Positions 20,353-35,512 of a DNA stretch of 64,000 bases are shown one piece after another. Made by a program: the position numbers and the translations under genes. How positions within the stretch are numbered: the first letter of the stretch is position 1; every line of letters begins with the position of its first letter. Below the pieces are notes generated by a model. That model was not told the origin of the DNA. It worked only from the letters and a program-made list of their open reading frames with translations, and did no database searches. This stretch comes from Schistocephalus solidus (Eukaryota; Platyhelminthes; Cestoda; Diphyllobothriidea; Diphyllobothriidae), in assembly GCA_017591395.1 (NCBI GenBank), contig WEDG01000435.1, positions 62,001 to 126,000 on the forward strand. Direction: 5' to 3'.

Positions 20353-22085
20353 GTATGGTAAAAACCTCAAAATAACATATGTATTTAAAGCATTTACCGA
20401 AATAGTGACTTTTTAGACATTCTTTCTAATGCAGACGACCGCCTGGGTCATATTTGTAGACTCACTCAAACATGAAATCTCGATGCAATGATAAATGAAC
20501 GTCCACAAAAAAATCCGCGAAAATATATGCTTATGATTAGTTAAAATACGTTCTATAGTATATTAATTTTTTAAGAAGCGTTTTAATTAGATGTTTCGCT
20601 GTCAAATTCCTGCATAATTAACGTTGTTCCAAAGTGAAGGCGAGGAAAAAGTGGAAACGTTTGACCGGTTTTTTGACTTCGCTGAAAATTTGGGATAAAA
20701 TTTCTGTTAAAATTTAAAGAACTCACTTCTCTCTTTCTATTGGAGAGTTGTTCAATATATTTGCTTACTTCTCAGGCTACTTCTAAGTTTTCACACGCAC
20801 CAGAGAGTGGCCGAATACTAAGATTTTGCGATAAAATATCAATTTTCTACCCCTTCCGTTTCAAGTTTCCTTATTCATTTATAGTCAACTGCAGACCGAA
20901 ATTGTCCTGACAGGCTTCGCGTACGCCGTGACAGCGAAAAGTGGCGGTTTGTCATCGCGTCTCCTAGATAGGCGCGTTAAAGGTCCTAAGTATCGGTTTT
21001 GTAAGACAAAGTACATTCACAAAAATTGATTACAGCCTTTTTTGGTATAATGTCAAAAATTTGCGAAACTTAATTTTTTCGACTAAATCTACCCCCGTTA
21101 TTCCGAAAACAATGTGATCTCTCAAACCTGCATTCACCTGATTTTCGTGAAAACAAAACAAAATGTATCGTTCTCCGAAGGGATGTATTTCAAATTTTTC
21201 CGGTTTATATTAATTTTCATTCAAAATACTGCGCGCAAAATTCTTTGATCCGTAGCTTTAAATAGCGTAGGAGAATTCCTGGATAGCAGGATGCGTCGGA
21301 TTTTGTCCCATGTTACCCCGTTATCCCATCAATAAACCAATCTGAAGCGAACTCTTTATTATCAAACAGCTTTTTGTGAATCAATTTAATACAACAAACA
21401 GAACTAAGACCTTAAAATGCCTGCCCTGCTACTTCCTCAAATTCTGCTACAGACATTTCATGAGTTAGGCAATCTACTGTATATGGACGAGCTTCTTCGC
21501 TTACTGAAGAGCTTATTCATGACAGACCTTCGCTGCTGAAATTCGCTTTGCCGGATGAGGGCTGGCCATATTAAACCAACCTACAAATAGGGATCGGAGC
21601 ACCATGGAGGTTCAAAATGAATTTAGATAGCACATTTTTAGGTAAAACGTTTAAAATAATAGTTTTTTTTGAAAAAAAATCGCATGTTTCAATTGAAAAG
21701 GTAGTTGGCAAACACATGTTTTCAGTAATTCATCAGCAGGCCGTTACAACTCCTCAGGAGTGTGCGCAGGCCACGGCATAGCGTGTGACATGAAGTAAAG
21801 CTTAAATGATCAGTCCTCGGCTTCCTGTCTTCTCAACTAGTGGTTATAGTAGCCAGGCCAGTGGATGTATCCCAAACCGAGACAAGTCATCCGTCAGATG
21901 CCTTTTATACTGCATAGAACACTGCGGGTGTTGGTTGAGGTCACCTCGAATCCGCCAATAACGGCCAGGCGTGCGCGAGTGAGTGACATTTTGAAAGCAA
22001 ATGACCATACCGACGTTATGCAAAGCCCAACAGGATTGTTAGAATCAACTGGGGGATCTGTGATGGAGAAGGTGTGATCGCTCCA
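20353..22085. other. AT-rich sequence, nothing recognised
   Basis: No open frame with a recognisable motif. A 70-codon frame at 21865-22077 and its antisense have no signature. Confidence 0.5.
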
Positions 22086-22106
22086 TCTCTCTCTCTCTCT
22101 CTCTCT
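22086..22106. repeat. (CT)n microsatellite
   Basis: Ten CT units. Confidence 0.9.
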
Positions 22107-22809
22107 CACTCGTCAGCCCCTCCCCGCAGTTTCCGACAGCGCTGCATTCCCCGCCAGTTGTTTAGCCGACACGTCGGTGTCCCCCTCTATCCAGACAGAT
22201 CATACAACTTCGTTGTACTCTATATTTTTTATACTCTATATTTTTATACCCAAGTTCATTATCGTTGGTACATCTTTCTCCCACATTTGACTCGATACCT
22301 ATGCTGCCTAACTGTGTGTACAAGCTAGCCTATTTACTGATCCTGTTTAGCTATTTTAATTTTGAAATCTACCCAAAATGCGTTACATTAATTGACCTGT
22401 GTCTTCCTCAACGTCTTCAGTCTCTGCAGTTAGTCATTGGCTGACTCGGCCAGTGCGTCCGTGCTGCATTCATCGGATTGGATCCTCGAATGTTCTGTTG
22501 TGGTTACCGTGACTTCCTGGAAAGGGCGTCGGGCGACGCCGAAAGTCAGCGGTTGCTTTTTGCAATGGATCCATCAGCGAAGGTACCATACAGGCGCTTA
22601 GCGACTAAAAAGAACAATGGCAATCCGTCCTGTAATCGTGACATACCAGTGCACAACACGCCAGTGCGTACCTGAACAGTTTAGGGCACAGCAGACAAGA
22701 TGTGAGTCCATGGTTCACTTATATAGTATTAACTAGAGACCTCTCTTGGTCGTGCTATTCAGCATCGGGATGTATCGGTCTAGAATAAAGTGATCAGTTG
22801 GTGTCATTT

Positions 22810-22930
22810 GTAGAATAAAATATCGACAAAGACAAGGGAGATTGAGATAATCGTTTCTGGTTTATTAGCCTTTGTCAGAAAGGCATACCCAATCTCGCAT
22901 CATTGGGCGGTAAGCTGTTCGATGATCTTC
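22810..22930 (-). repeat. SINE family A body fragment
   Basis: ATCGACAAAGACAAGGGAGA, TTTCTGGTTTATTAGCC and GGCATACCCAATCTCGC match the body. The core reads CTGACAA, so the hammerhead-like motif is damaged. The tRNA head is absent or unrecognisable. Confidence 0.65.
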
Positions 22931-23079
22931 CATAAATGCTAAAAGCCTTTTTTTATATCGACTGGGATCGGGAATATGAACTATGATGGAACAATGTTCG
23001 TCGATTAGATTTTAATTGTCTTCCTCCCGTATTTCTTTTGTGGTTCAGACTAAAACCTTTTAGGCCGTCGCCTAGTGAC

Positions 23080-23195
23080 TGGAAATGACCATTCAGACCT
23101 CCCTAATCTTTGTCGGTATTCCATCCTGCCTGCGCGGCTGTCTACGAGGTTTCTAAATTAAGCCCCAAAACGCAGCGGGACCAGTACTTGTCGCA
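23080..23195 (+). repeat. SINE family A body/tail fragment
   Basis: GAAATGACCATTCAGACCTC, CTAATCTTTGTCGGTATTCC, TGCGCGGCTGTC and AAGCCCCAAAACGCAGCGGG follow the SINE order. Its orientation is opposite to the copy at 22810-22930, another inverted pair. Confidence 0.6.
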
Positions 23196-23974
23196 ATCTA
23201 ATTGGTTAACGCAGTTCTAACAGAGTATCCTTCCTTTCTGGCGCTAAATCTGCTCCGTGAGGGATTTTCGTCGGTGCACGCACATAGAACTTTGGGCCAA
23301 AGAGGCAAAATGGCAACAGTAACGACAAAATGTTTTTATGGACGCTTCCAGAGCACAGTGGCATATCCTGCAGCCTAAAGCAAACTTGGGGAACGCTCGC
23401 GCACACCGGTCAGCCAATTACCGTGCTCCAGAATGTTCTCGAACGTCGTGCGCGCGAGTACGCATGCCAGTCAACCAACACGCCCCTGTTCCTACGTCGA
23501 TGCTAAGGGCAAGCTTTTTTGCAAAGGCTCTGCGACGGCGTACCGAGACCGAGCACGTGGCAACGTAGCCATGCCGCAGCAGCGTGCGTTCGGTGCCTTG
23601 AGGAATATATTCATCCTGTTTTAGGTTCATTCCTACTGATTTTGTATTTCCTTTACAAATTACGGTTGTTCCGTCTTACAGCCATCCTCTCCTCCAGAAT
23701 GGTAATTGTTGCGCTTACTCAGAAGAGGAACAACACTGTCTCATGATATGTGGTAGCCGAACTTTGATAAGCCCTTTTGAGTCATTGACGCTTGTCGTGT
23801 GTGCATGTTGCCCGTGAAGACGGTGCCGTTTCCCGTCACAGCAGGCATTGCATCCAACCTCACCACCGCATCAATAGCGAATTTGAAAAAGAAGAGAAAG
23901 TAAAACTGTTATAGCCCGACGCATAGATGAAAGAGAAGGATAGCAGGTGATTCGGGTAAAAAAATTATTCTCAG

Positions 23975-24175
23975 CCTGCGAACACCTGGGGTTTCCTCTC
24001 ATCCAAAACTCGCCTTGTTTATTTGCTGCCCTGAGCGTTCTGGAACTTTCCGTCCTATGGCGTGTTGGTCGTTGATTAGCCGATTCTTTCGTGAAAATCT
24101 CCAATGTCCGACCGGCCGCACGCGTGAGCTTGGCACAATGCTGCAACCTACGCTGATTGCCTGACTGGTTTAACG
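23975..24175 (-). repeat. Dispersed repeat C, copy 1
   Basis: The reverse complement matches 41815-42050: TGCAGCATTGTGCCAAGCTC versus TGCAGAATGCGCCAGCTG, ACGCGTGCGGCCGGTCGGAC versus ACGCGCGGTGGGTCGAAAAT, and a shared AATCAACAACC/AATCAACGACC segment. No coding sense was found. 23330-23600 may hold a third, more degenerate copy. Confidence 0.6.
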
Positions 24176-24179
24176 CATT

Positions 24180-25394
24180 CCGACGTGGCCTGCTCTACTG
24201 TGCGTGGATTAGAGTTCGTTTCGCCTTAGACCGGGACTCCACACTGTTTCAGTTCTCCGTAACAGAGGCTGGTCTTCACGTGTGTGTGCAGATATTACTT
24301 TTTTTAACAAACCGGAGCGTCCTAGAACTGCAGTAAGAGGTAAGAGGAAGAACTCAGGAATCAACAAAAGTTCAGATCAGCGGGAAACAACAGTGAATTT
24401 AATACATTATTTTTATATTTTAGAGGTAATTCAGCCCTAACAGACCCGGTAGGATTATGAACCAGTGCTCATCAGGATATCAGAAGACGAGAGTTAGTTT
24501 TTGATGATTTCAAATGACTTAAATGATGTGGAAAATGGCGTTGTTAAAACCACCTGTATAATCGGTTGTGTTAAGGTCTATTTCGTGGAGGGATAGCTAT
24601 AAGCCAGTTCAGCATACAATACTTTACGAACGACGGCGAACTGACGCAAAAGATGCTAACTTATTTCACTAAAGTCCCCAAACCATTATCACTTAAAAGC
24701 CCGTTTACCCGTCTCGCCATGTTTCTGCGGCCACCAGAAACGTCATTTTTGCACTCTAGTTGCTGCCAGAAAAATGGATCGGCTTTCCGTGTGATCAAAT
24801 TCTAGCAGAATAAACACAAATCTGAGTTTTTAACCCGCTCTCGACATAGACAGCCGCAAAAATTCCGGATGCATGTTTCGCTGATGATGTCAGTTGTCAG
24901 CAGACCTTACCTAAATCCCTGTTATTATTTTCGGCGAAGTTTTGACATGTGAGGAACTCTTCAGGTCTGTTGAGGAGTTTAACCCTCATAAGTTCACCAT
25001 GCCGCAGTGCAAAATCGGTGACGTTTAGTCTAGGTAGGCGTGATAGAAAGGCATCAGGTCACTGCGTGTGTGAGGTATTCGGACAGTCATTGCAACCATA
25101 ACTAACTATGTCAACATCTGGATGTGACGTGGTAATCTTTTTTTGTGACTCAAATAAGTTTCCCTCACAACCGCAGGTACACCACAACCGCGGTGTAATT
25201 GAGACGCCTTTAAACAACAGAGAAACCTGAATCCATGTTTCTCTCATGCTTGCAGGGGCCAGCGCCAGGCATACGTAAATTGCGGACTGCAATCACTCGA
25301 AATTGGAAGCATGAGTAAGTTTATTATCTGGCAAGGTTCTCACCACTGCACTAACCGGCTCGTGTCATTTCGGATGAACTCGGGGGTATTAAGG
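24180..25394. other. No feature recognised
   Basis: Mixed composition. There are no open frames with recognisable motifs and no repeat shared with the rest of the window. Confidence 0.5.
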
Positions 25395-25726
25395 GGCTTG
25401 ACTTTCCGGTCGGGTGGCGGGTGTCCAGTTAGGAGATGCACCGTGCAGGAGTGACGGGCTCAACGAACGAGAGCAATACGCTTCATTTTTAAATTATCAT
25501 TTTAAAATTTTCAGCAAAAAGGCCTCCATTCACTGAGGACAAAATTGGTACGCAAAAGAGATAGCACCAGAAGAAAACAGAAGATAAATAGTAAGCGAAA
25601 GCTGCAACTTTCTGCATCATGAACGGTCGGTCGTCAAAATTGCGCCAGAATTTCTTCAAAACGGTGTAGGCGTCGTTTGCAAACGATCTTCTTATCGTAT
25701 TTCTTTGACGCACCGGTGAAAAACTG

Positions 25727-25812
25727 GGCAGCCTCGGTGGGAATTGAACCCACGCCAGCAAGGGAAGGCTTTAGTACAGCGAACGCTCTAGCCAACTGAG
25801 CTAGGAGGCCCC
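25727..25812 (-). repeat. tRNA-like sequence, array copy 1
   Basis: On the - strand: acceptor-like GGCCTCC, then TAGCTCAGTTGGCTAGAGCG (classic D-arm/box A), a weak anticodon arm around GTACTAA, a long variable region, and GTGGGTTCAATTCCCAC (perfect T arm, box B), closing GAGGCTGCC. The acceptor pairs GCCTC/GAGGC. The anticodon stem has only three pairs, so it is more likely a tRNA pseudogene or a SINE head than a working tRNA. Confidence 0.6.
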
Positions 25813-25939
25813 ACCGCGAGCCGTAAGTTTAATCACACTTGGGTCAAGTTATCCGCCCAGCGTATGAAATCCACCAATTCTGACACAGTAAGCTGACTGC
25901 CCAAGCATTTTAGCTGTGATAGGAGGAGTCTCAACAATC

Positions 25940-26185
25940 GTGCTGCGAGACTCACTCATCCTTTTGTGCCTTGAGGCTCAATCTCGAACCCCGACTGCAG
26001 CCACTCAGTGGCTATGAAAATGAATTAATTAATGAATTCCATAACCGACAAAGACACGGGGGATTTAAAGGGCCGTTTCTGGCATATTAATCCTCATCAG
26101 ACTACCATACATTACCCCAGGTGTTACATCATCCGAGGCCCGAATCAGCGACCTTCTGGTTAGAAGTCCAACTAAGTGCTCACAG
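25940..26185 (-). repeat. SINE family A copy inside array unit 1
   Basis: Tail (GAGACTCACTCATCC, CTTGAGGCTCAATCTCGAAC), body (ACCGACAAAGACACGGGGG, TTTCTGGCATATTAATCCTC) and head (CTTCTGGTTAGAAGTCCAAC). The - strand core has CTGATGA and GAAA, but stem II is poor (GGATT/TGCCA). Confidence 0.75.
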
Positions 26186-27099
26186 TCCACAAAATTTTAA
26201 CTTATTTACTGTTATCAACCAGTGATACCTCAGCAAGAACGCTCATCCCATCGCGTAGTTATCTGTCCTTTGATATCCGTCTATTTTCAGCTGGATCCTC
26301 CCAAGTGCATCGAGATTTATCATCTCGAAGACCATCTTCAGATCCAAAGAGGTGATGTAGAGACTGGTTCAAATTGTCCGGCGATTTTATTGCAGTACCG
26401 TGGTTTTAGAAATCCGTACCGAATTTCAAGGAAAACTCAGGGATCCAGGAGTAGGCTCGGGTGATGGGGTAGGACTTAAACGGAGATTTAGCCAGCAGTA
26501 TTCCTGTTGTTGATGCAAATCATCGTTTTCGGAATCAAAGTGGGTGACCGAATGATCCCGGGGTGGTTCCGCTGATCGCATCGAGCAATTCAACAAAATA
26601 ACGTAAGCATGGCTGTAACAGTTAGTTTCACCCAACATATTCCCAAGATATTTTCAGATACGTCAGAATACCGGCTTTTCAATAAGTTTCTTTCCATTCA
26701 GTTGAAGAACTACACTCTACTTCTGGAGTACGCACCAGCCGACCGTCTACGCTGTGTGCGTGCGCAGGCTTGACTTTCCGGTCGGGTGCCGGGGTGTCCA
26801 GTTAGGAGATGCACCGTGCAGGAGTGAGGGGCTCAACGAACGAGAGCAATACGCTTCATTTTTAAATTATCATTTTAAAATTTTCAGCAAAAAGGCCTCC
26901 ATTCACTGAGGACAAAATTGGTACGCAAAAGAGATAGCACCAGAAGAAAACAGAAGATAAATAGTAAGCGAAAGCTGCAACTTTCTGCATCATGAACGGT
27001 CGGTCGTCAAAATTGCGCCAGAATTTCTTCAAAACGGTGTAGGCGTCGTTTGCAAACGATCTTCTTATCGTATTTCTTTGACGCACCGGTGAAAAACTG

Positions 27100-27185
27100 G
27101 GCAGCCTCGGTGGGAATTGAACCCACGCCAGCAAGGGAAGGCTTTAGTACAGCGAACGCTCTAGCCAACTGAGCTAGGAGGCCCC
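27100..27185 (-). repeat. tRNA-like sequence, array copy 2
   Basis: Identical by eye to the copy at 25727-25812, in the equivalent place of unit 2. Confidence 0.6.
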
Positions 27186-27312
27186 ACCGCGAGCCGTAAG
27201 TTTAATCACACTTGGGTCAAGTTATCCGCCCAGCGTATGAAATCCACCAATTCTGACACAGTAAGCTGACTGCCCAAGCATTTTAGCTGTGATAGGAGGA
27301 GTCTCAACAATC

Positions 27313-27558
27313 GTGCTGCGAGACTCACTCATCCTTTTGTGCCTTGAGGCTCAATCTCGAACCCCGACTGCAGCCACTCAGTGGCTATGAAAATGAATGA
27401 ATTAATGAATTCCATAACCGACAAAGACACGGGGGATTTAAAGGGCCGTTTCTGGCATATTAATCCTCATCAGACTACCATACATTACCCCAGGTGTTAC
27501 ATCATCCGAGGCCCGAATCAGCGACCTTCTGGTTAGAAGTCCAACTAAGTGCTCACAG
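27313..27558 (-). repeat. SINE family A copy inside array unit 2
   Basis: The duplicate of 25940-26185 created by the tandem repeat. Confidence 0.75.
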
Positions 27559-28137
27559 TCCACAAAATTTTAACTTATTTACTGTTATCAACCAGTGATA
27601 CCTCAGCAAGAACGCTCATCCCATCGCGTAGTTATCTGTCCTTTGATATCCGTCTATTTTCAGCTGGATCCTCCCAAGTGCATCGAGATTTATCATCTCG
27701 AAGACCATCTTCAGATCCAAAGAGGTGATGTAGAGACTGGTTCAAATTGTCCGGCGATTTTATTGCAGTACCGTGGTTTTAGAAATCCGTACCGAATTTC
27801 AAGGAAAACTCAGGGATCCAGGAGTAGGCTCGGGTGATGGGGTAAGACTTAAACGGAGATTTAGCCAGCAGTATTCCTGTTGTTGATGCAAATCATCGTT
27901 TTCGGAATCAAAGTGGGTGACCGAATGATCCCGGGGTGGTTCCGTTGATCGCATCGAGCAATTCAACAAAATAACGTAAGCATGGCTGTAACAGTTAGTT
28001 TCACCCAACATATTCCCAATATATTTTAGATACGTCAGAATGCCGGCTTTTCAATAAGTTTCTTTCCATTCAGTTGAAGAACTACACTCTAGTCTGGAGT
28101 ACGCACCCGCCGACCGTCTACGCTGTGTGCGTGCGCA

Positions 28138-28655
28138 GGCTTGACTTTCCGGTCGGGTGCCGGGGTGTCCAGTTAGGAGATGCACCGTGCAGGAGTGCTA
28201 GGGGGCTCAACGAACGAGAGCAATACGCTTCATTTTTAAATTATCATTTTAAAATTTTCAGCAAAAAGGCCTCCATTCACTGAGGACAAAATTGGTACGC
28301 AAAAGAGATAGCACCAGAAGAAAACAGAAGATAAATAGTAAGCGAAAGCTGCAACTTTCTGCATCATGAACGGTCGGTCGTCAAAATTGCGCCAGAATTT
28401 CTTCAAAACGGTGTAGGCGTCGTTTGCAAACGATCTTCTTATCGTATTTCTTTGACGCACCGGTGAAAAACTGGGCAGCCTCGGTGGGAATTGAACCCAC
28501 GCCAGCAAGGGAAGGCTTTAGTACAGCGAACGCTCTAGCCAACTGAGCTAGGAGGCCCCACCACGAGCCGTAAGTTTAATCACACTTGAGTCAAGTTATC
28601 CGCCCAGCGTATGAAATCCACCAATTCTGACACAGAAAGCTGACTGCCCAAGCAG
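28138..28655 (+). repeat. Tandem array, unit 3 (truncated)
   Basis: Follows units 1 and 2 closely through the tRNA-like sequence (28474-28559) to AAGCTGACTGCCCAAGCA, then departs into unrelated AT-rich sequence. The SINE part is missing. Confidence 0.95.
28474..28559 (-). repeat. tRNA-like sequence, array copy 3
   Basis: Identical by eye to the first two copies, in unit 3. A G-to-A change (CCACGAG for CCGCGAG) sits just outside it. Confidence 0.6.
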
Positions 28656-28765
28656 GATTTCCTAAGCAATCAAACTAGAATCTACCAGATGACTATCAGG
28701 CAAAATTAATTAGTAGAGGATTCAGCAGATTTGAATAATTTCTTTGACCCCCATGTGAAAAACTG

Positions 28766-28847
28766 GGCAGCCTCGGTGGGACTTGAACCCACGCTAACAA
28801 GGGGAAGGCTTTAGTACAGCCAACGCTCTACTGAGCTAGGAGGCCCC
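28766..28847 (-). repeat. tRNA-like sequence, diverged copy 4
   Basis: The same family (GTGGGTTCAAGTCCCAC T arm, TAGCTCAG-like D arm) but with a four-base loss in the D arm (GAGCTCAGTAGAGCG) and several substitutions. It lies outside the array unit. Confidence 0.6.
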
Positions 28848-28878
28848 AACAGGAGCCGTGAGTTTAATCACACTAGGG

Positions 28879-28907
28879 TTAAGCGTGGGATTTGTACCCA
28901 CGCTTAA
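28879..28907. repeat. Short perfect hairpin at the array's inverted edge
   Basis: The arms TTAAGCGTGGG (28879-28889) and CCCACGCTTAA (28897-28907) are exact complements around a 7-nt loop, exactly where the inverted copy of the unit start begins. Confidence 0.85.
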
Positions 28908-29055
28908 TTTAAAAATGAAGCGTATTGCTCTCGTTCGTTGAGCCCGTCACTCCTGCACGGTTCATCTCCTAACTGGACACCCCGCCACCCGACCGGAAAG
29001 TCAAGCCTGCGCACGCACACAGGGTAGACGGTCGGCTGGTGCGTACTCCAGATGA
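28908..29055 (-). repeat. Inverted copy of the array unit start
   Basis: The reverse complement of the unit 1/2 junction (about 26720-26870): AATGAAGCGTATTGCTCTCG, TAACTGGACACCCCGCCACC and TCAAGCCTGCGCACGCACAC. The array therefore begins and ends with the same sequence in opposite orientation, like terminal inverted repeats. Confidence 0.9.
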
Positions 29056-29059
29056 GTCA

Positions 29060-29694
29060 TTAATGCTCTATCGGACCGAATTTCAGCAGTATCCCGCCAA
29101 ATGACATTTATTGGTGCCGCATATCAAGTATTTATTCCTATAGGCGCACACGGGCCTATTGGCTTCCCGGAACAAACACAAAATCTTGACCTCCTTTAGA
29201 GTCCGAATGCGGTTCGTACCTGATGTGAATAAAAAATGAAGTAACAGTTGTAGAAATCGGCTTTCTGGGTGAAAGATAGGATTTTCCGTTCATCGAAGAA
29301 TCCCTTTTACTAGATAGATTACATTTAATGAAAGTTCATATACAAATAAGGTTTGTCCACCAAGCACGTGAATGGCTGAGGCTTCAAATAGTTTGTTCCG
29401 TGTTTAAATGTTAGAGATATCATTCGCAATTCAGTCATGCAGCGCTTCTCAAAGGCTCGTTTTTGAAGGTTGCGACAGGATTGTTGTTGTAAACGTCAGT
29501 AATTCGGACTAACCATCTGATTATTATGCATTCCATGAGCTGACTAACCTGTCATTCCTGGCCCGATAACTACAGTACTCTAAAGTAAGCTGCAACCGCC
29601 CTCGTTACTGACGACGACCATTTTGGGATTGTACACCATACCGGTGGCACAGGTTCTAGCTAAAAGTCCAGACACGTCTTTTGTCGATATTCTG
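29060..29694. other. No feature recognised
   Basis: Unique-looking sequence between the array and the telomere-like block. No coding signal. Confidence 0.5.
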
Positions 29695-30460
29695 CTAAAC
29701 CGTAAACCTAAACCCTACAGGTAACATGAACCCAAACCTTAACCCTTAGCCTAACCATGATCTTTACCCCAACTCTGACCTTAGCTTCAAATGTAAACCC
29801 AACCATCGCCTAAATCATGAATTCACACTGACACTAAACCTAACATAAAACTAGACTGCACCTTAATCTTAACTCTAGCCGAACTCTAAACCTAAGCCCC
29901 TACATGTAACATGAACCCAAACCATAACCCTTAGCCTAATCATGATCTTTACCCCAACTCTGACCTTAGCTTCAAACGTAAACCCAACCATTGCCTAAAT
30001 CCTGAATTCACACTGACACTAACCCTAACATAAAACTAGACTGCACCTTAATCTTAACTCTAGCCAAACTCTAAACCTAAGCCCTACATGTAACATGAAC
30101 CCAAACCATAACCCTTAGCCTAATCATGATCTTTACCCCAACTCTGACCTTAGCTTCAAACGTAAACCCAACCATTGCCTGAATCCTGAATTCCCATTGA
30201 CACTAAACCTAACATAAAACTAGACTGCACCTTAATCTTAACTCTAGCCGAACTCTAAACCTAAGCCCTACAGGTAACATGAACCCAAACCATAACCCTT
30301 AGCCTAATCATGATCTTTACCCCAACTCTGACCTTAGCTTCAAACTTGATCCTAACCCTCACCTTAATCCTAAACGTAATTTCCTTGGAAGTTAGCACAA
30401 AGCTACATTTATTGTGTGCGGTTCCTTTTACCTTGTCCTGTTTAGGCATACCTTACCTGA
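29695..30460 (+). repeat. Telomere-like tandem array, period about 184 bp, with conserved tail
   Basis: Higher-order repeats starting at about 29701, 29887, 30071 and 30255. Each runs AAACCTAAGCCCTACATGTA, ATGAACCCAAACC, CCTAATCATGATCTTTACCC and GACTGCACCTTAATCTTAAC. The subunits are degenerate CCCTAA/CCTTAA. After the last unit comes AACGTAATTTCCTTGGAAGT, then TTATTGTGTGCGG and CTTGTCCTGTTTAGGC, which recurs after the arrays at 45.5 and 48.2 kb. Confidence 0.9.
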
Positions 30461-30877
30461 AATTGTTGCCTTTTACTGTACTGCAGGGGATAACGCGCGG
30501 CCTTTCAGTGATCATCGTTGGGCACGCGCATATGATTAGAGGCCAATATGATGCCTTAATTCGCCTGAGCTGTGTGGACAGGTCGCATTCGTTCGTCAGT
30601 TTTCGGCTGAACCCCAACGAGAACGCTGCGTCCCTTTCAGTCAGCTAGGGGAGCAGATGGCTGATCAGGTCACTCAGCGGCCGTATTGTGCGGTCCATGA
30701 GGGGGTAGGGGGGTCGCAGGCTAAAAGTGTGCCGGTTCGGCTGACAGTTGTCCTCTGCCTTCTGGGCTCCGCTTTTGTTGGCGGGCGCGGTGTCGGAATT
30801 GAGGAGAGGGGAACACGCGCTCGCATTCGTGGCGGGTGAAGATAATTTATTTGACCATGGTCTCCGTGGCGCCATTG

Positions 30878-30908
30878 GGAGGAGGAGGAGGAGGAGGAGG
30901 AGGAGGAG
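30878..30908. repeat. (GGA)n microsatellite
   Basis: Ten GGA units shortly before the long TAG tract. Confidence 0.95.
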
Positions 30909-30927
30909 TTAGAAGAGGTGACTTTTT

Positions 30928-31188
<261 letters not shown>

Positions 31189-31674
31189 AGGTTGATCATT
31201 GGACAGTTCATTCCTCCAGATTCACGTCTTTCCAATTCTCCTATGCGTCCTGTAAACGATTGATTCCGAAACTTGTAGCTCCGTCTGCTCGATCGATCAC
31301 CGTACTCGGCTACGCATTGTAAGAGATTCCAAGTAATTCTCGTATATTCGGAGTCCGTTGAGTGCGTTGTTCACTACAGGTTTATTGCGTCAATTCTGTT
31401 CGCCTTCTCTTTTGCCAACCACAAAACTTGTATCTGTTTCAGCACCGTGTGGGCATCCAGTGTCATTCCAGGAGTTTAAGGTCTTCTTTCGTATTAATGC
31501 CCCTTCAGTGTTCTCTGACGGGCAGTTTAGTTGGAAGCGGTATAGCATCTTCGTGTGATAAGTGCTCACCGACAAATACATGATTATTTAAATCTCCATC
31601 TGTGGTATATTTACTGGCAGCAGTCAGTACTACCCCGGAACCGGATTGCATATCCAAGATTTAAAGTCCAAGTC

Positions 31675-31740
31675 TGTTGATCCTCTCTGATGACGGCTAA
31701 TATGCCAGAAATGACCACTTTCGTGTACGTCTTTCCTTGT
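31675..31740 (+). repeat. SINE family A core fragment
   Basis: CTCTCTGATGACGGCTAATA, TGCCAGAAATGACCAC and TCTTTCCTTGTC match the body. CTGATGA and GAAA are present but stem I is lost. Confidence 0.55.
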
Positions 31741-32078
31741 CCTTTTTACAGTAATCTTGGCTATATCTCGGTTCAAAGTTTCATGGCTAAACTCTATCGT
31801 GGATATTTCACTTGTTCGCGGAGTTCTGCGAACAATGGGTCTTTTATTTCTCGAATATGCTTGCTCACCTGGTTTGTCCGGTTTATTTCGAACAGGTGAC
31901 GCTATTGGCAGATGATTGTGTTGCATATTAAATACAACTTCTCAATTATATTCTTTACATACTTTAAATGAACCTTACCTAACATCCAAGGTAATATAAA
32001 GGGTTTACGGTGAACAGCCTATTGGGAAGTGTTTATAAAATCTGGAGTTTCCAAGGCCTTGACTATCTAAAAATAACC

Positions 32079-35434
<3,356 letters not shown>

Positions 35435-35512
35435 AGATGCGATCACTGGGACAAGAGCTTTACTCACCTGAAGTTTCAGATTCCAACTCGAACCCATCAC
35501 CAGAGACAGTAT
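35435..35512 (-). repeat. Hammerhead-like short repeat family B, copy 3
   Basis: On the - strand: ACTGTCTCTGGTGATGGGTT, CGAGTTGGAATCTGAAAC and TTCAGGTGAG, then CTCTTGTCCCAGTGATCG. CTGGTGA replaces CTGATGA, and the stem II arms GGGTTC/GAATCT pair in five of six positions. Confidence 0.6.

Larger units (their letters stand above)
25395..26766 (+). repeat. Tandem array, unit 1 (period about 1372 bp)
   Basis: The unit begins GGCTTGACTTTCCGGTCGGG and contains, in order, an AT-rich segment, a tRNA-like sequence on the - strand (25727-25812), a SINE family A copy on the - strand (about 25940-26185) and a tail ending GTGTGCGTGCGCA. It is nearly identical to unit 2, with only a few substitutions and small indels (for example an ATTA step near 26020). 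Confidence 0.95.
26767..28137 (+). repeat. Tandem array, unit 2
   Basis: A full-length repeat of unit 1 with the same internal order (tRNA-like 27100-27185, SINE about 27313-27558). The divergence from unit 1 is very low by eye, which means a recent duplication or an assembly duplication. Confidence 0.95.

Noticed and set aside
25489..25761. 90-codon - strand frame repeated identically at 26862 and 28236
   Set aside because: Its identity comes from the recent tandem duplication, it begins inside a tRNA-like sequence, and it has no protein motif. It is not independent evidence of a gene.
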